From: Phytohabitans kaempferiae
Lineage (GTDB): Bacteria > Actinomycetota > Actinomycetes > Mycobacteriales > Micromonosporaceae
Direction of reading: 5' to 3'
Length of the DNA stretch: 64,000 bases
NCBI RefSeq assembly: GCF_042433955.1
Contig: NZ_JBHLUH010000084.1
Coordinates: forward strand, 1-64,000
Positions 54,531 to 64,000 of the stretch are shown one piece after another. The notes under the pieces are model-generated. The model worked only from the letters and a program-made list of their open reading frames with translations. It did no database searches and was not told the DNA's origin. Positions within the stretch are counted from its first letter, which is position 1. Each line of letters begins with the position of its first letter. Both the position numbers and the translations under genes were made by a program.

Positions 54531-55414
54531 AGCACCCCACAAAAACGCTCCGCTCCGCTCCACGTTTCCGCGGGGACCCCGCGACCGCGCTCGTACACAC
54601 GCGTGCGGAGCTGACCCCCGCCCGCGCCGCCATGCCGGGGAGCGTGGCGGTCGTGATGACCATGGGCGCCCTGCACGAGGGGCACCGGGAGCTGCTGCGG
54701 GCCGCGCGCGAGCAGGCCGACCACGTGATCGCCACGATCTTCGTCAACCCGCTCCAGTTCGGGCCCAACGAAGACTTCGACCGGTACCCCCGCACCCTCG
54801 ACGCCGACGTCGCGGTCTGCGCGGAGGCCGGGGTCGACCTGGTCTTCGCGCCCGACCGCGACGAGATGTACCCCTCCGGCGAGCCGATGGTCCGGGTCAA
54901 CCCCGGCGAGCTGGGCGAGCGGCTGGAGGGGGCGAGCCGGCCCGGCTTCTTCCACGGCGTGCTCACCGTGGTGCTCAAGCTCCTCCAGGTCACCCGTCCT
55001 GACCTGGCGTTCTTCGGCGAGAAGGACTACCAGCAGCTCACGCTCGTACGGCGGATGGTGCGCGACCTCGACGTGCCGGTGCGGATCGTGGGCGTGCCGA
55101 CCGTACGCGAGCCGGACGGCCTCGCCCTCTCCAGCCGCAACCGCTACCTGACGCCCGCCGAGCGCGCGGCCGCGCTCACCCTTTCGGGCGCGCTGCGGGC
55201 CGGTGCCGAGGCCGCCGCGCAGGGGCGGGACGGCGAGGCCGTGGCCCGCGCCGCGTTCGACTCGGACGCCGCCAAGCTGGACTACCTGGTGCTCACCGAT
55301 CCCGATCTCGGCCCGCCCCCGGCCGAGGGCCCCGCGCGGCTGCTCGTCGCGGCGTGGGTCGGCAGCACGCGGCTCATCGACAACGTGGCTGTCGAGGTTG
55401 CATCCTCGACGTAA
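54527..55414 (+). CDS. panC: Pantothenate synthetase
   Basis: A 295-aa enzyme joining pantoate and beta-alanine with ATP. The HIGH-like motif is in MTMGALHEGHREL (about residues 45-57). IFVNPLQFGPNEDF, FFGEKDYQQLTLVRRMV and LALSSRNRYL with the KMSKS-like serine loop are all present. The N-terminal about 40 residues are longer than usual. In mycobacteria panD follows; here a lipoprotein and nad genes do, so panD must be elsewhere. Confidence 0.95.
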   Translation: MKHPTKTLRSAPRFRGDPATALVHTRAELTPARAAMPGSVAVVMTMGALHEGHRELLRAAREQADHVIATIFVNPLQFGPNEDFDRYPRTLDADVAVCAEAGVDLVFAPDRDEMYPSGEPMVRVNPGELGERLEGASRPGFFHGVLTVVLKLLQVTRPDLAFFGEKDYQQLTLVRRMVRDLDVPVRIVGVPTVREPDGLALSSRNRYLTPAERAAALTLSGALRAGAEAAAQGRDGEAVARAAFDSDAAKLDYLVLTDPDLGPPPAEGPARLLVAAWVGSTRLIDNVAVEVASST

Positions 55415-55516
55415 CGTTGAGGAACGTCACTCGCCGGTCGCTTCGGGGAAAACAGGTGTCGCCGAGGTGACGTAAGCTCGGCCGTCCGGACAGCTGTGCC
55501 CTGGGGAGGACGCACG

Positions 55517-56425
55517 ATGCGACGGTGGATCGCCGCGATCGCGTTAGGCGGCGCGACGGCTCTGATGCTCTCCGGCTGTGGAAACCCCGCAGGCGTCGAC
55601 GGCGACCTGACCGACGACTGGGGGGCGGTCGCCGAGCCCAAGCCCTTCACCCCGCCGGCCGAGGTCTGCCACAGCAGCGACTTCGCCGACGTGGCCTACC
55701 TCTCCTCGTTCAACCCGGTCGACTGCGGCAGCGCGCACCGGCTGGAGACGGTGCACGTCGGGCAGTTCTCCGGCAGCGCCGCCAGCGCGTCCGCGCCCCC
55801 GGCGAAGGGGTCGCCCGAGATCCGCACCGCATACGCCGAGTGCGACAGCAAGACCAAGGAGTACGTCGGCAGCGACTGGCGCAACGGCCGGCTGTGGCTG
55901 GGCGTGGTGCTTCCCTCGCCGCAGGCGTGGAGCGGCGGCTCGCGGTGGTTCCGGTGCGACCTCACCGAGGTGACCAACGTCGAGGACAACGGCGACACCA
56001 CCAGCCGCAGCGGCAGCCTCAAGGGCGTGCTCAAGGCGGGCTCGCCCCTCTTGCTCGGCTGCTACCAGGTCAAGCTCGCCCGCGACAGCAGCATCGACAC
56101 GATGCCGGCGACCGAGTGCACCAAGGATCACAACAGCGAGTTCGTCGGCGTCTACAACGCGCCAGACGGGGCCTACCCGAGCAAGAGCGCCGACTGGGAC
56201 AAGATGCACAACGAGTGCCGCAAGATCATCGCCAAGTACGCGGGCGTGCCCAACGACGGCAACCTGAAGTACCGCACCGGTGTGGTCTCGCTCCCCGGCA
56301 ACCAGGACGAGTGGAATGGCGGCAACCGGGGCGTCCGCTGCTACCTGTGGCTCAGCGAGCGCAAGGTCAACCGCTCGATGAAGGGCGCCGGACCCAACGG
56401 CCTCCCCATCCAGTACGAGAACTAG
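55517..56425 (+). CDS. Septum-formation-domain lipoprotein
   Basis: A 302-aa lipoprotein with signal and lipobox LSGC (about residue 21). The external part has two similar cysteine-containing units (PVDCGSAHRLETVHVGQF and TECTKDHNSEFVGVYNAP), each followed by R(W/C)..C(Y/D)L, matching the actinobacterial Septum_form domain. Four paired cysteines are likely disulfide-bonded. Its actual role in division is not established. The ATG is preceded by GGGGAGGA. Confidence 0.75.
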   Translation: MRRWIAAIALGGATALMLSGCGNPAGVDGDLTDDWGAVAEPKPFTPPAEVCHSSDFADVAYLSSFNPVDCGSAHRLETVHVGQFSGSAASASAPPAKGSPEIRTAYAECDSKTKEYVGSDWRNGRLWLGVVLPSPQAWSGGSRWFRCDLTEVTNVEDNGDTTSRSGSLKGVLKAGSPLLLGCYQVKLARDSSIDTMPATECTKDHNSEFVGVYNAPDGAYPSKSADWDKMHNECRKIIAKYAGVPNDGNLKYRTGVVSLPGNQDEWNGGNRGVRCYLWLSERKVNRSMKGAGPNGLPIQYEN

Positions 56426-56477
56426 TCACTGATCACAGTCTCCGCCGTACGCGGGCGCGCGATGGTTGACTGGTCGG

Positions 56478-58109
56478 ATGGATGTCGCACTGCCCGTGCT
56501 GCCCCGGCGGCTCGGCGCCCCGGAGCCGGGGTGGTTCGAGACGACCGACGTGGTGGTGGTCGGCTCGGGCATCGCGGGCCTGACCGCGGCCCTGCACCTG
56601 CGCGAGGCCGGCCTGCACGTGACCGTGGTGACCAAGGTCAACATCGATGACGGCTCGACCCGGTGGGCGCAGGGCGGCATCGCGGCCGTACTCGACCCGC
56701 TGGACACTCCCGCCGCCCATGCCGCTGACACGGTCGTCGCCGGCGTCGGGCTCTGCGACCCGGCCGCGGTCGAGGTGCTGGTCGAGGAGGGGCCGCTGCG
56801 GGTACGCGAGCTGATGCGCCTCGGCGCCGAGTTCGACCGCAACCCGGACGGCTCGCTGATGCTCACCCGGGAGGGCGGGCACCGGGCCAACCGCATCGTG
56901 CACGCGGGCGGCGACGCGACCGGCGCGGAGGTGCAGCGGGCCCTGCACGCGGCCGTGGGACGCGACCCCTGGATCCGCCTGGTCGAGCACGCGCTGGTGC
57001 TCGACCTGCTCCGCGCGCCGGACGGGCGGGCCTGCGGGATCACCCTCCACGTGCTCGGTGAGGGCAGCGAAGACGGCGTCGGCGCGATCCTCGGCCGCGC
57101 GGTGGTGCTCGCGACCGGCGGCATGGGACAGATCTTCTCCGCCACCACCAACCCGTCGGTGTCCACCGGTGACGGCGTCGCGCTCGCGCTCCGGGCCGGG
57201 GCGGTGGTGACCGATGTGGAGTTCGTGCAGTTCCATCCGACGTCGTTCGTGGGCGGGGACGTCCACGAGACCCAGCGACCCCTCATCTCCGAGGCGCTGC
57301 GCGGGGAGGGCGCCCACCTGGTCGACGGCGACGGCAAGCGGTTCATGGTCGGGCAGCACGAGCTGGCCGAGCTGGCCCCGCGTGACGTGGTCGCCAAGGG
57401 GATCCACCGGGTGATGCTGGCCAGCGGTGCCGACCACGTGTACCTCGACGCCCGCCACCTGCCGGACGTACAGCGCCGCTTCCCGACGATCACCGCCGCC
57501 TGCCTGGCCGCCGGCATCGACCCGACCGTCGATCTCATCCCGGTCGCGCCGGCCGCGCACTACGCCTCCGGCGGGGTACGCACCGACCTGCACGGCCGCA
57601 GCTCCATCCCCGGCCTGTACGCCTGCGGCGAGGTCGCCTGCACCGGCGTGCACGGCGCCAACCGGCTGGCCAGCAACTCCCTGCTGGAAGGGCTCGTGTT
57701 CGCCCGCCGGATCGCCGAGGACGTGGCCCGCGACCTGCCCCCGCAGGCCGAGCCGGCGGCGGTCGAGGGCGAGCCGGGCTGGGTCGTCGGCGAGGAGGCC
57801 CGTACTCCCCTCCAGGAGGCGATGACCCGGGGCGCCGGCGTGCTCCGCTCGGCCGACTCGCTCGCCATCGCGGCGAAGGAGCTGACCCGGCTCGGCGGCA
57901 CGAGGGGCGCGCCCCGTACCGCGTCGTGGGAGGCGACCAACCTGCTCACCGTGGCGTCCACGCTGGTCGCGGCCGCGTACGTCCGGCGGGAGACGCGCGG
58001 CTGCCACTGGCGGGAGGACTTCCCGTCGGCGAGCGACGAGTGGCTGGGCCACCTGCTCGGCGGTATCGCGCCGGGCGGCGAGGTCGTGGAGAGCTGGGAG
58101 AAGCTGTGA
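56478..58109 (+). CDS. nadB: L-aspartate oxidase
   Basis: A 543-aa FAD enzyme oxidising aspartate to iminoaspartate for NAD synthesis. The FAD motif VVVGSGIAGLTAALHL is near residue 30; STRWAQGGIAAV, the active-site region QFHPTSFVGG and GEVACTGVHGANRLASNSLLEGLVF are conserved. The ATG at 56478 is preferred to an upstream TTG. It overlaps nadC by GTGA. No nadA is present in the window. Confidence 0.95.
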   Translation: MDVALPVLPRRLGAPEPGWFETTDVVVVGSGIAGLTAALHLREAGLHVTVVTKVNIDDGSTRWAQGGIAAVLDPLDTPAAHAADTVVAGVGLCDPAAVEVLVEEGPLRVRELMRLGAEFDRNPDGSLMLTREGGHRANRIVHAGGDATGAEVQRALHAAVGRDPWIRLVEHALVLDLLRAPDGRACGITLHVLGEGSEDGVGAILGRAVVLATGGMGQIFSATTNPSVSTGDGVALALRAGAVVTDVEFVQFHPTSFVGGDVHETQRPLISEALRGEGAHLVDGDGKRFMVGQHELAELAPRDVVAKGIHRVMLASGADHVYLDARHLPDVQRRFPTITAACLAAGIDPTVDLIPVAPAAHYASGGVRTDLHGRSSIPGLYACGEVACTGVHGANRLASNSLLEGLVFARRIAEDVARDLPPQAEPAAVEGEPGWVVGEEARTPLQEAMTRGAGVLRSADSLAIAAKELTRLGGTRGAPRTASWEATNLLTVASTLVAAAYVRRETRGCHWREDFPSASDEWLGHLLGGIAPGGEVVESWEKL

Positions 58110-58981
58110 ACGAGTCCACTGTGGAAGCCCTTCGTGCCGCCGGACTCGACCCGGCCGAGGTAACCAGCATCGTGCGTACCGCGCTGGAGGAAGACCTCGG
58201 CCCGTCCCGGCTGGACGTCACGAGCCTCGCCACCATCCTTGAAGACCAGGTGGACACCGCTGAGGTGGTGGCCAGGGCGGACGGGGTGGTCGCGGGCTTG
58301 GCGGTCGCCGCCGCCGTGTTCGAGGAGACGGACGCCCGTACCAGATGGGAGAGCCGAGCCCTCGATGGTGAGCGAGTGGCCCGCGGCGCGGTGCTGGCCA
58401 CGGTGACCGGCCCGACCCGGGCCCTGCTCACGGCGGAGCGCACGGCGCTCAACCTGCTCTGCCGGATGTCCGGGGTGGCGACGCACACGCGGGCGTGGGC
58501 CGACCAGCTCGCCGGCACCAAGGCGACGGTGCTGGATACCCGCAAGACCACGCCGGGGCTGCGGGCGCTGGAGAAGTACGCGGTGCGCGCCGGCGGTGGC
58601 ACCAACAAGCGCATGGGCCTCTACGACGTCGCCATGATCAAGGACAACCACAAGGTGGCGGCGGGCGGGCTGACGGCGGCGTACCGGCGCGTGCGCGAGC
58701 TCTTCCCGGACGTGCCGGTACAGGTCGAGGTCACCACGGTGGCCGAGGCGGTGGAGTCGGTCGAGGCGGGCGCGGACTTCCTGCTCTGCGACAACATGAC
58801 GCCCGATCTACTGCGGCAGGTGGTCCTGGCGGTCGGCGACCGGGCCGAGCTGGAGGCCACCGGCGGGCTGACGCTGGGGGTCGCGGCGGAGTTCGCGGCG
58901 ACCGGCGTCGACTACCTCTCGGTGGGGGGCCTCACCCACTCCTCGCCTATCTTGGATATCGCCCTGGACCTGCGCCGGTAA
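58106..58981 (+). CDS. nadC: Nicotinate-nucleotide pyrophosphorylase (quinolinate phosphoribosyltransferase)
   Basis: A 291-aa enzyme converting quinolinate and PRPP to nicotinate mononucleotide. Visible: EEDLGPSRLDVTS near the N-terminus, ERTALNLLCRMSGVAT, the quinolinate-binding TRKTTPGLRALEKYAVRAGGG, IKDNH and EATGGL...VDYLSVGGLTHS. The GTG start overlaps the nadB stop. Confidence 0.96.
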   Translation: MNESTVEALRAAGLDPAEVTSIVRTALEEDLGPSRLDVTSLATILEDQVDTAEVVARADGVVAGLAVAAAVFEETDARTRWESRALDGERVARGAVLATVTGPTRALLTAERTALNLLCRMSGVATHTRAWADQLAGTKATVLDTRKTTPGLRALEKYAVRAGGGTNKRMGLYDVAMIKDNHKVAAGGLTAAYRRVRELFPDVPVQVEVTTVAEAVESVEAGADFLLCDNMTPDLLRQVVLAVGDRAELEATGGLTLGVAAEFAATGVDYLSVGGLTHSSPILDIALDLRR

Positions 58982-58991
58982 GAGGTAGCGC

Positions 58992-59750
58992 GTGCTGCTC
59001 TGCATTGACATCGGTAACACCAACACGGTGCTCGCCACCTTCGACGGCGACAAGCTGGTCCACTCCTGGCGGATCAAGACCGATGCCCGCTCGACCGCCG
59101 ACGAGCTGGGGCTCAAGCTGCGTGGCCTGCTCGCCGGCGACGCCGTGGAGATCACCGGCGTGGCGGCCTGCTCGACCGTGCCGGCGGCGCTCCGCTCGCT
59201 GCGTACGATGCTGAGCCGCTACTACGGCGACACGCCCAGCGTGATCGTCGAGCCGGGCGTGAAGACCGGCGTGCAGTTGGCGATCGACAACCCCAAGGAG
59301 GTCGGCTCCGACCGCGTGGTCAACACGCTGGCCGCGCACACGATCTACGGCGGCCCCTCGATCGTGGTCGACTTCGGCACCACCACCAACTTCGACGTGA
59401 TCAGCGCGCGCGGCGAGTTTTTGGGCGGGGCGTTCGCGCCGGGGATCGAGATCTCCTTCGACGCGCTGGCCGCCCGCGCTGCCCAGCTCCGCAAGGTCGA
59501 GCCGACCAAGCCGCGTTCGGTGATCGGCAAGAACACGGTCGAGTGCCTCCAGTCCGGCATGTACTTCGGCTTCGCCGGCCAGGTCGACCGGATCGTCGAG
59601 CGGATGGCGGAGGAGCTGGGGCCGCTGCGCGCGGTGATCGCCACCGGCGGGCTGGCACCGGTCGTGATCGAAGAGTGCCGCACGATCACGCACCACGAGC
59701 CGATGATCACGCTCATCGGCCTGCGCATGGTCTACGAGCGCAACACCTGA
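58992..59750 (+). CDS. coaX: Type III pantothenate kinase
   Basis: A 252-aa acetate-kinase-fold enzyme catalysing the first step of CoA synthesis. The phosphate motif LLCIDIGNTNTVLATF is at the N-terminus, with NPKEVGSDRVVNTLAA and VVDFGTTTNFDV downstream. It starts with GTG behind AGAGGT, 10 bases after nadC. In this family the start of CoA synthesis is not feedback-inhibited by CoA. Confidence 0.95.
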   Translation: MLLCIDIGNTNTVLATFDGDKLVHSWRIKTDARSTADELGLKLRGLLAGDAVEITGVAACSTVPAALRSLRTMLSRYYGDTPSVIVEPGVKTGVQLAIDNPKEVGSDRVVNTLAAHTIYGGPSIVVDFGTTTNFDVISARGEFLGGAFAPGIEISFDALAARAAQLRKVEPTKPRSVIGKNTVECLQSGMYFGFAGQVDRIVERMAEELGPLRAVIATGGLAPVVIEECRTITHHEPMITLIGLRMVYERNT

Positions 59751-59769
59751 TCCACGAGCGGCGGGCCAC

Positions 59770-60519
59770 CTACGCGCGGCGCGCGCGGAAGACGATCACG
59801 CGGTACGGCACCTCGAAGCTCGCCCGCCCGGCCAGCGCGGGGTGCGTGGCGGTGAGTTCGCGCACCTCCGCCGCGATCCTGGCCCGGCTCTCCGGCGAGG
59901 CGGTGAGGAAGTACGAGCGGGTCGAGAGCATCGAGATCAGGCTCTCCGTCGTACGCGTCTCGCGGTGCGTGAACTCCGTCCGCTCGACCGGCCCGAACAG
60001 GCCGCCCAGCTCCGGCACCACGGTCGGCTCGGGTTCGCAGGTGCCCCGGTTGTCGGGCGTGCCGTGTGCGATCCGGGACAGCTCGGCGACCCACGGCTCG
60101 CGGTCGTCGCGATGGTTCCAGATCGCGCCGAAGCAGCCGCCTGGGCGCAGCAGCCGGGCGATCTCCGGATGGGCGCGATCCCGGTCGAACCAGTGGTATG
60201 CCTGCCCGGCCACCACCGCGTCGGCGCTCGCGTCCGGCAGCGGCACGGCCTCCGCGAACCCCGCCAGCGGGGTCACGCCCTCGGTCGAGGCGGCGAGCTG
60301 GGCGCGCATGCCGGCGTCGGGCTCGACCGGTGTGACCTGGTATCCCGCCACGCGCACCACGCGGGTCAGCTTGCCCGTGCCGGCGCCCAGGTCGACGACC
60401 TCGGCCGGCGGTGGCCGGCCGATCGCCCACCGCACCGCTTCGACCGGATAGGTGGGCCGGAAGCGGTCGTACTCCGCAGCCGCCGCCCCGAAGGAGAGGG
60501 CGTGTGTTCGATCAGCCAT
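59770..60519 (-). CDS. Class I SAM-dependent methyltransferase
   Basis: A 249-aa cytosolic protein with SAM motif VVDLGAGTGKLTRVV (about residues 41-55), an acidic ribose-binding region (VTPVEPDAGMRAQL), QAYHWFD and LLRPGGCF of the Methyltransf_11/ubiE-like group. The substrate is unknown. It lies opposite to coaX and lysS, converging on coaX and divergent from lysS. Confidence 0.85.
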   Translation of the reverse strand: MADRTHALSFGAAAAEYDRFRPTYPVEAVRWAIGRPPPAEVVDLGAGTGKLTRVVRVAGYQVTPVEPDAGMRAQLAASTEGVTPLAGFAEAVPLPDASADAVVAGQAYHWFDRDRAHPEIARLLRPGGCFGAIWNHRDDREPWVAELSRIAHGTPDNRGTCEPEPTVVPELGGLFGPVERTEFTHRETRTTESLISMLSTRSYFLTASPESRARIAAEVRELTATHPALAGRASFEVPYRVIVFRARRA

Positions 60520-60597
60520 CGGTTATCGACGGTACCCGTACCCAGGTTACGAGTACCCTCGTGGCGAATCCGTCTTCTTAATTGAGAAAGCTGTGCC

Positions 60598-62106
60598 GTG
60601 ACTGAGTCGACTCCTGCCGCCGTTGACCCCGCCGAGGACCTTCCCGAGCAGATGCGGGTGCGCCGGTCGAAGCGGGATCGGATGCTCGCCGATGGGGTGG
60701 AGCCCTACCCGCTGGGTTACCCGCGCACCACCACCCTTGCCCAGATCCGCGAGCGGTACGCCGACCTGCCCATCGATACGGCCACCGGCGACACGGTCTC
60801 CGTGACCGGCCGCGTGATCTTCATTCGCAACAGCGGCAAGCTGTGCTTCGCCACGCTTCGGGAAGGTGACGGCACCGAGCTTCAGGCGATGCTCTCGCTC
60901 GACCGGGTCGGTGCCGAGCGGATGGAGGAATGGAAGCGGCTCGTCGATCTCGGTGATCATGTGGGGATCACGGGCGAGGTGATTACGAGCCGACGGGGCG
61001 AACTCTCCGTACTCGCCGATTCGTGGACGATGACCGCCAAGGCGCTCCGCCCGTTGCCAGTGGCGCACCGCCCGCTGAGCGAAGAGGCGCGGGTCCGCCA
61101 GCGCTATGTGGATCTCGTCGTCCGGCCGCAGGCGAGGGAAACCGTACGTACCCGCTCCACGGTCGTGCGGAGCCTGCGTGACTCGCTTCACTCCCGGGAC
61201 TACCTGGAGGTCGAGACGCCGATGCTCCAGTTGCTGCACGGCGGCGCGGCGGCCCGGCCATTCGTGACTCACAGCAATGCGTTGGATACTGATCTGTATC
61301 TGCGAATCGCACCAGAGCTATTCCTGAAGCGCTGTGTGGTTGGTGGGATCGAGCGAGTCTTCGAGATCAACCGCAACTTCCGGAATGAGGGAGTTGACTC
61401 ATCGCACTCTCCCGAGTTCGCGATGCTCGAGGCGTACCAGGCGTACGCCGACTACGACACGATGGGCACGCTGACCCGCGAGTTGGTACAGGAAGCTGCG
61501 CGTGCGACCTTTGGGTCCCATGTTGTTAGGCATGTCGACGGCGCTGAGTACGACCTCGGCGGTCAGTGGCGCTCTGTAACCCTCTACGGCGTCCTTTCCG
61601 AGGCGCTCGGTGAGGAGGTTACGGTCCGTACGGACATGGCGCGCCTGGTTCAGTACGCCGAGAAGCACAATCTGCCCGTGTCGCCCAAGTGGGGGCCGGG
61701 CAAACTCGCCGAGGAACTCTTCGAGGAGCTCGTCGTACCAAACCTCGTGCTGCCCACGTTCGTGCGGGACTACCCGGAGGAGACTTCGCCCCTGACCCGC
61801 GCACACCGCGACCAGCCCGGCCTCGCCGAGAAGTGGGACCTGTACGCGTTCGGCGTCGAGCTGGCCACCGCCTACTCGGAGCTTGTCGATCCGGTGGAGC
61901 AGCGGGAACGACTGGTCCGGCAGGCGCAGTTGGCCGCGAAGGGTGACGACGAGGCGATGCGCTTGGACGAAGACTTCCTCCGGGCCATGGAATACGGGAT
62001 GCCACCCTCCGGCGGGATGGGAATGGGAATCGACAGGCTCCTCATGGCGCTCACCGGCCTCGGTATTCGCGAAACCATCCTGTACCCGCTGGTCCGACCC
62101 GAGTAG
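60598..62106 (+). CDS. lysS: Lysyl-tRNA synthetase, class II
   Basis: A 502-aa enzyme. The OB-fold anticodon domain is N-terminal (VSVTGRVIFIRNSGKLCFATL). Class II motif 1 is around YLEVETPMLQ, motif 2 is FEINRNFRNEG and motif 3 is GGMGMGIDRLLMALTG. The C-terminal catalytic part reads EKWDLYAFGVELATAYSE, where most bacterial LysRS have ERFELF...ELANAFSE, a variant I recall from actinobacteria. Some stretches (61280-61400 and 61500-61620) have more mixed codon use than the neighbours. Followed by lsr2 and clpC as in mycobacteria. Confidence 0.93.
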   Translation: MTESTPAAVDPAEDLPEQMRVRRSKRDRMLADGVEPYPLGYPRTTTLAQIRERYADLPIDTATGDTVSVTGRVIFIRNSGKLCFATLREGDGTELQAMLSLDRVGAERMEEWKRLVDLGDHVGITGEVITSRRGELSVLADSWTMTAKALRPLPVAHRPLSEEARVRQRYVDLVVRPQARETVRTRSTVVRSLRDSLHSRDYLEVETPMLQLLHGGAAARPFVTHSNALDTDLYLRIAPELFLKRCVVGGIERVFEINRNFRNEGVDSSHSPEFAMLEAYQAYADYDTMGTLTRELVQEAARATFGSHVVRHVDGAEYDLGGQWRSVTLYGVLSEALGEEVTVRTDMARLVQYAEKHNLPVSPKWGPGKLAEELFEELVVPNLVLPTFVRDYPEETSPLTRAHRDQPGLAEKWDLYAFGVELATAYSELVDPVEQRERLVRQAQLAAKGDDEAMRLDEDFLRAMEYGMPPSGGMGMGIDRLLMALTGLGIRETILYPLVRPE

Positions 62107-62121
62107 ATTTCTTCGATCCTA

Positions 62122-62152
62122 TTGACGGGTGGAGCATCTTCCAAGCTATTGT
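62122..62152 (+). promoter_or_regulatory. Candidate lsr2 promoter
   Basis: TTGACG (62122-62127) is followed after 19 bases by TATTGT (62147-62152), a plausible sigma-70-type pair in a relatively A/T-rich stretch. A GGAAGGA ribosome site is at 62181-62187, ten bases before the lsr2 GTG. The spacing is longer than optimal. Confidence 0.4.
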
Positions 62153-62196
62153 TCTCTTGTTTGCGGGAGGAACCCTGCTCGGAAGGATAGCGGCCC

Positions 62197-62547
62197 GTGG
62201 CCAAGCAGATCATTCACAAGTTGGTCGACGACCTGGACGGCGGCGACGCGGACGAGACGGTCAAGTTCTCGCTCGACGGCGTTCAGTACGAGATCGACCT
62301 GTCCAAGAAGAACGCCGACAAATTGCGGGAGGCAATCGCCCCATACGCGGCGGCCGGTTCAAAGATCGGTCGCGGTGGCGTCGTCGTGGGTGGTCGCGCC
62401 GCCCGTGGGCGGGGTGGAGCCGCCGCGGATCGTGAGCAAAACAAGGCGATCCGCGCTTGGGCGAAGAAGGAAGGCAAGGAGATCTCGGACCGGGGCCGGA
62501 TCCCCCAGGAGATCGTCGACGAGTACCACGCGAAGGCGGGCCGCTGA
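62197..62547 (+). CDS. lsr2: Lsr2 nucleoid-associated protein / xenogeneic silencer
   Basis: A 116-aa protein. The N-terminal dimerisation part (KQIIHKLVDDLDGGDADETVKF ... DLSKKNADKLREAI) is followed by a basic linker and the C-terminal DNA-binding domain (IRAWAKKEGKEISDRGRIPQEIV), whose RGR loop inserts in the minor groove of A/T-rich DNA. It can silence horizontally acquired genes, which is relevant to the lower-GC segments at 32-36 kb. It starts with GTG. Confidence 0.96.
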   Translation: MAKQIIHKLVDDLDGGDADETVKFSLDGVQYEIDLSKKNADKLREAIAPYAAAGSKIGRGGVVVGGRAARGRGGAAADREQNKAIRAWAKKEGKEISDRGRIPQEIVDEYHAKAGR

Positions 62548-62575
62548 GCTTCGCCACCGCGACCGGACCCGGCAA

Positions 62576-62606
62576 CGGGCCCGTGGCGTGATACGCCGCG
62601 GGCCCG
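62576..62606 (+). terminator. Hairpin terminator after lsr2
   Basis: CGGGCCCGTGGCGT (62576-62589) pairs with ACGCCGCGGGCCCG (62593-62606) with one G-T type mismatch and a 3-base loop, 28 bases past the lsr2 stop. Confidence 0.75.
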
Positions 62607-62829
62607 CCCGCATCTGCCGGGGGCGCGACTCGCCGGGGTGACTTCCCGTAGACCGGAGTCGAGTGGGCCGGCGGGGCCGAGTGGCGATCATGGTCGCGCG
62701 GGCGCGTAGATACCGTCAGAAGGGCCTCCAGCGAGTTTCGACCGGAATTCGTTGGAGGCCCTCGGCGTTGCCTACCCGGAGCGGGTCGATACGAGCGCCA
62801 GACCCGTGACCCCGCAATCCCCGGTGGCG

Positions 62830-62893
62830 TTGTCCACAGCGGTGGACGAAGTTGTCCACAGGCTGTGGATGGCCGAGTGGGCGAGCTGTGGAT
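62830..62893. promoter_or_regulatory. Cluster of DnaA boxes upstream of clpC
   Basis: Two perfect actinobacterial DnaA boxes TTGTCCACA (62830-62838 and 62852-62860) lie in the same direction 22 bases apart, about two helical turns. TGTGGAT on the opposite strand follows at 62864-62870 and 62887-62893 as weaker, partial sites. The cluster is about 210 bases before clpC within a 556-base gap that otherwise has no gene. It may be a DnaA-controlled promoter or a DnaA-binding reservoir. Further on, TTGACA at 63022 and a 7-base inverted repeat (63029-63049) may belong to the clpC promoter and leader. Confidence 0.6.
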
Positions 62894-63103
62894 TTCGCTC
62901 TCCGCGTAGCGGTCAGGGCGGGGGAACAGCGAACCAGCGCGCACAGTTGGGGAAAACGTCGCGGACGTGGGCCAGTCCGGCACGCACGGCACGAGCAGAG
63001 TCGGTCCGCGGCGATAGAGTATTGACACGGACGCCCCGACGAGGCGTCCCCGGCGCTGGCCCCGCCAAGATCATGGCGCACGGCACGTGAGGAGCACGAG
63101 GGC

Positions 63104-64000
<897 letters not shown>

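Overview
The window comes from a high-GC actinobacterium, most likely a member of the Micromonosporaceae (Micromonospora, Actinoplanes, Phytohabitans and relatives). Reasons: very high G+C; many GTG starts and ATGA/GTGA overlaps; Lsr2 and the type VII secretion proteins MycP, EccC and EccD; and three gene strings that match the order known from Mycobacterium and other actinobacteria. These strings are crp-nth-tlpA-nudix-marP; ppa-dacB-metalloprotease-tilS-hpt-ftsH-folE; and folP-folB-folK-DUF3180-panC-coaX-lysS-lsr2-clpC. The genus is inferred from gene content and style, not from a search. I found no rRNA, tRNA, CRISPR array, insertion sequence or integrase.

Layout. 1-4.8 kb: an acyl-CoA/terpenoid or branched-chain catabolic operon on the minus strand (TetR regulator, TIGR03084 protein, AtuA-family protein, a 45-codon remnant, carboxylase beta subunit), with a palindromic operator upstream of tetR. 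5.2-11.3 kb: Crp regulator, divergent cobinamide amidohydrolase, CapA-like protein, then endonuclease III, thioredoxin-like lipoprotein, CoA-pyrophosphatase-type NUDIX and the MarP membrane protease. 11.4-18.1 kb: a partial type VII (ESX) secretion locus with mycosin, a three-ATPase EccC and a divergent EccD. 18.2-28.0 kb: pyrophosphatase, PBP4-type carboxypeptidase, zincin, TilS, a broken gamma-glutamyltransferase, a GlxA/AraC regulator, Hpt, FtsH and FolE.

28.1-40.8 kb: accessory DNA that separates folE from folP, genes that are neighbours in many actinobacteria. It holds (a) a three-gene unit built around an FtsK/SpoIIIE ATPase and (b) a tight, translationally coupled operon resembling the core of a type IV secretion or conjugation machine: pilin-like, VirB3-like, VirB4-like ATPase, VirB6-like, VirB8-like, and a two-domain peptidoglycan hydrolase. 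No relaxase, integrase, VirD4 or attachment sites are visible. Parts of it have clearly lower G+C than the rest of the window. This is the best candidate for a poorly described system.

41.1-64 kb: folP-folB-folK, DUF3180, an orphan ABC permease, a glycine-betaine/choline ABC importer whose binding protein appears circularly permuted, a coiled-coil/disordered membrane protein, an orphan NuoD next to a MidA/NDUFAF7-type methyltransferase, a scrambled phytase remnant, then cofactor genes (DUF2520 protein, panC, nadB, nadC, coaX), a septum-formation-domain lipoprotein, a methyltransferase, lysS, lsr2 and the start of clpC. Two perfect DnaA boxes lie 22 bp apart upstream of clpC. A structured intergenic repeat of about 70 bp occurs three times, always downstream of gene 3' ends.
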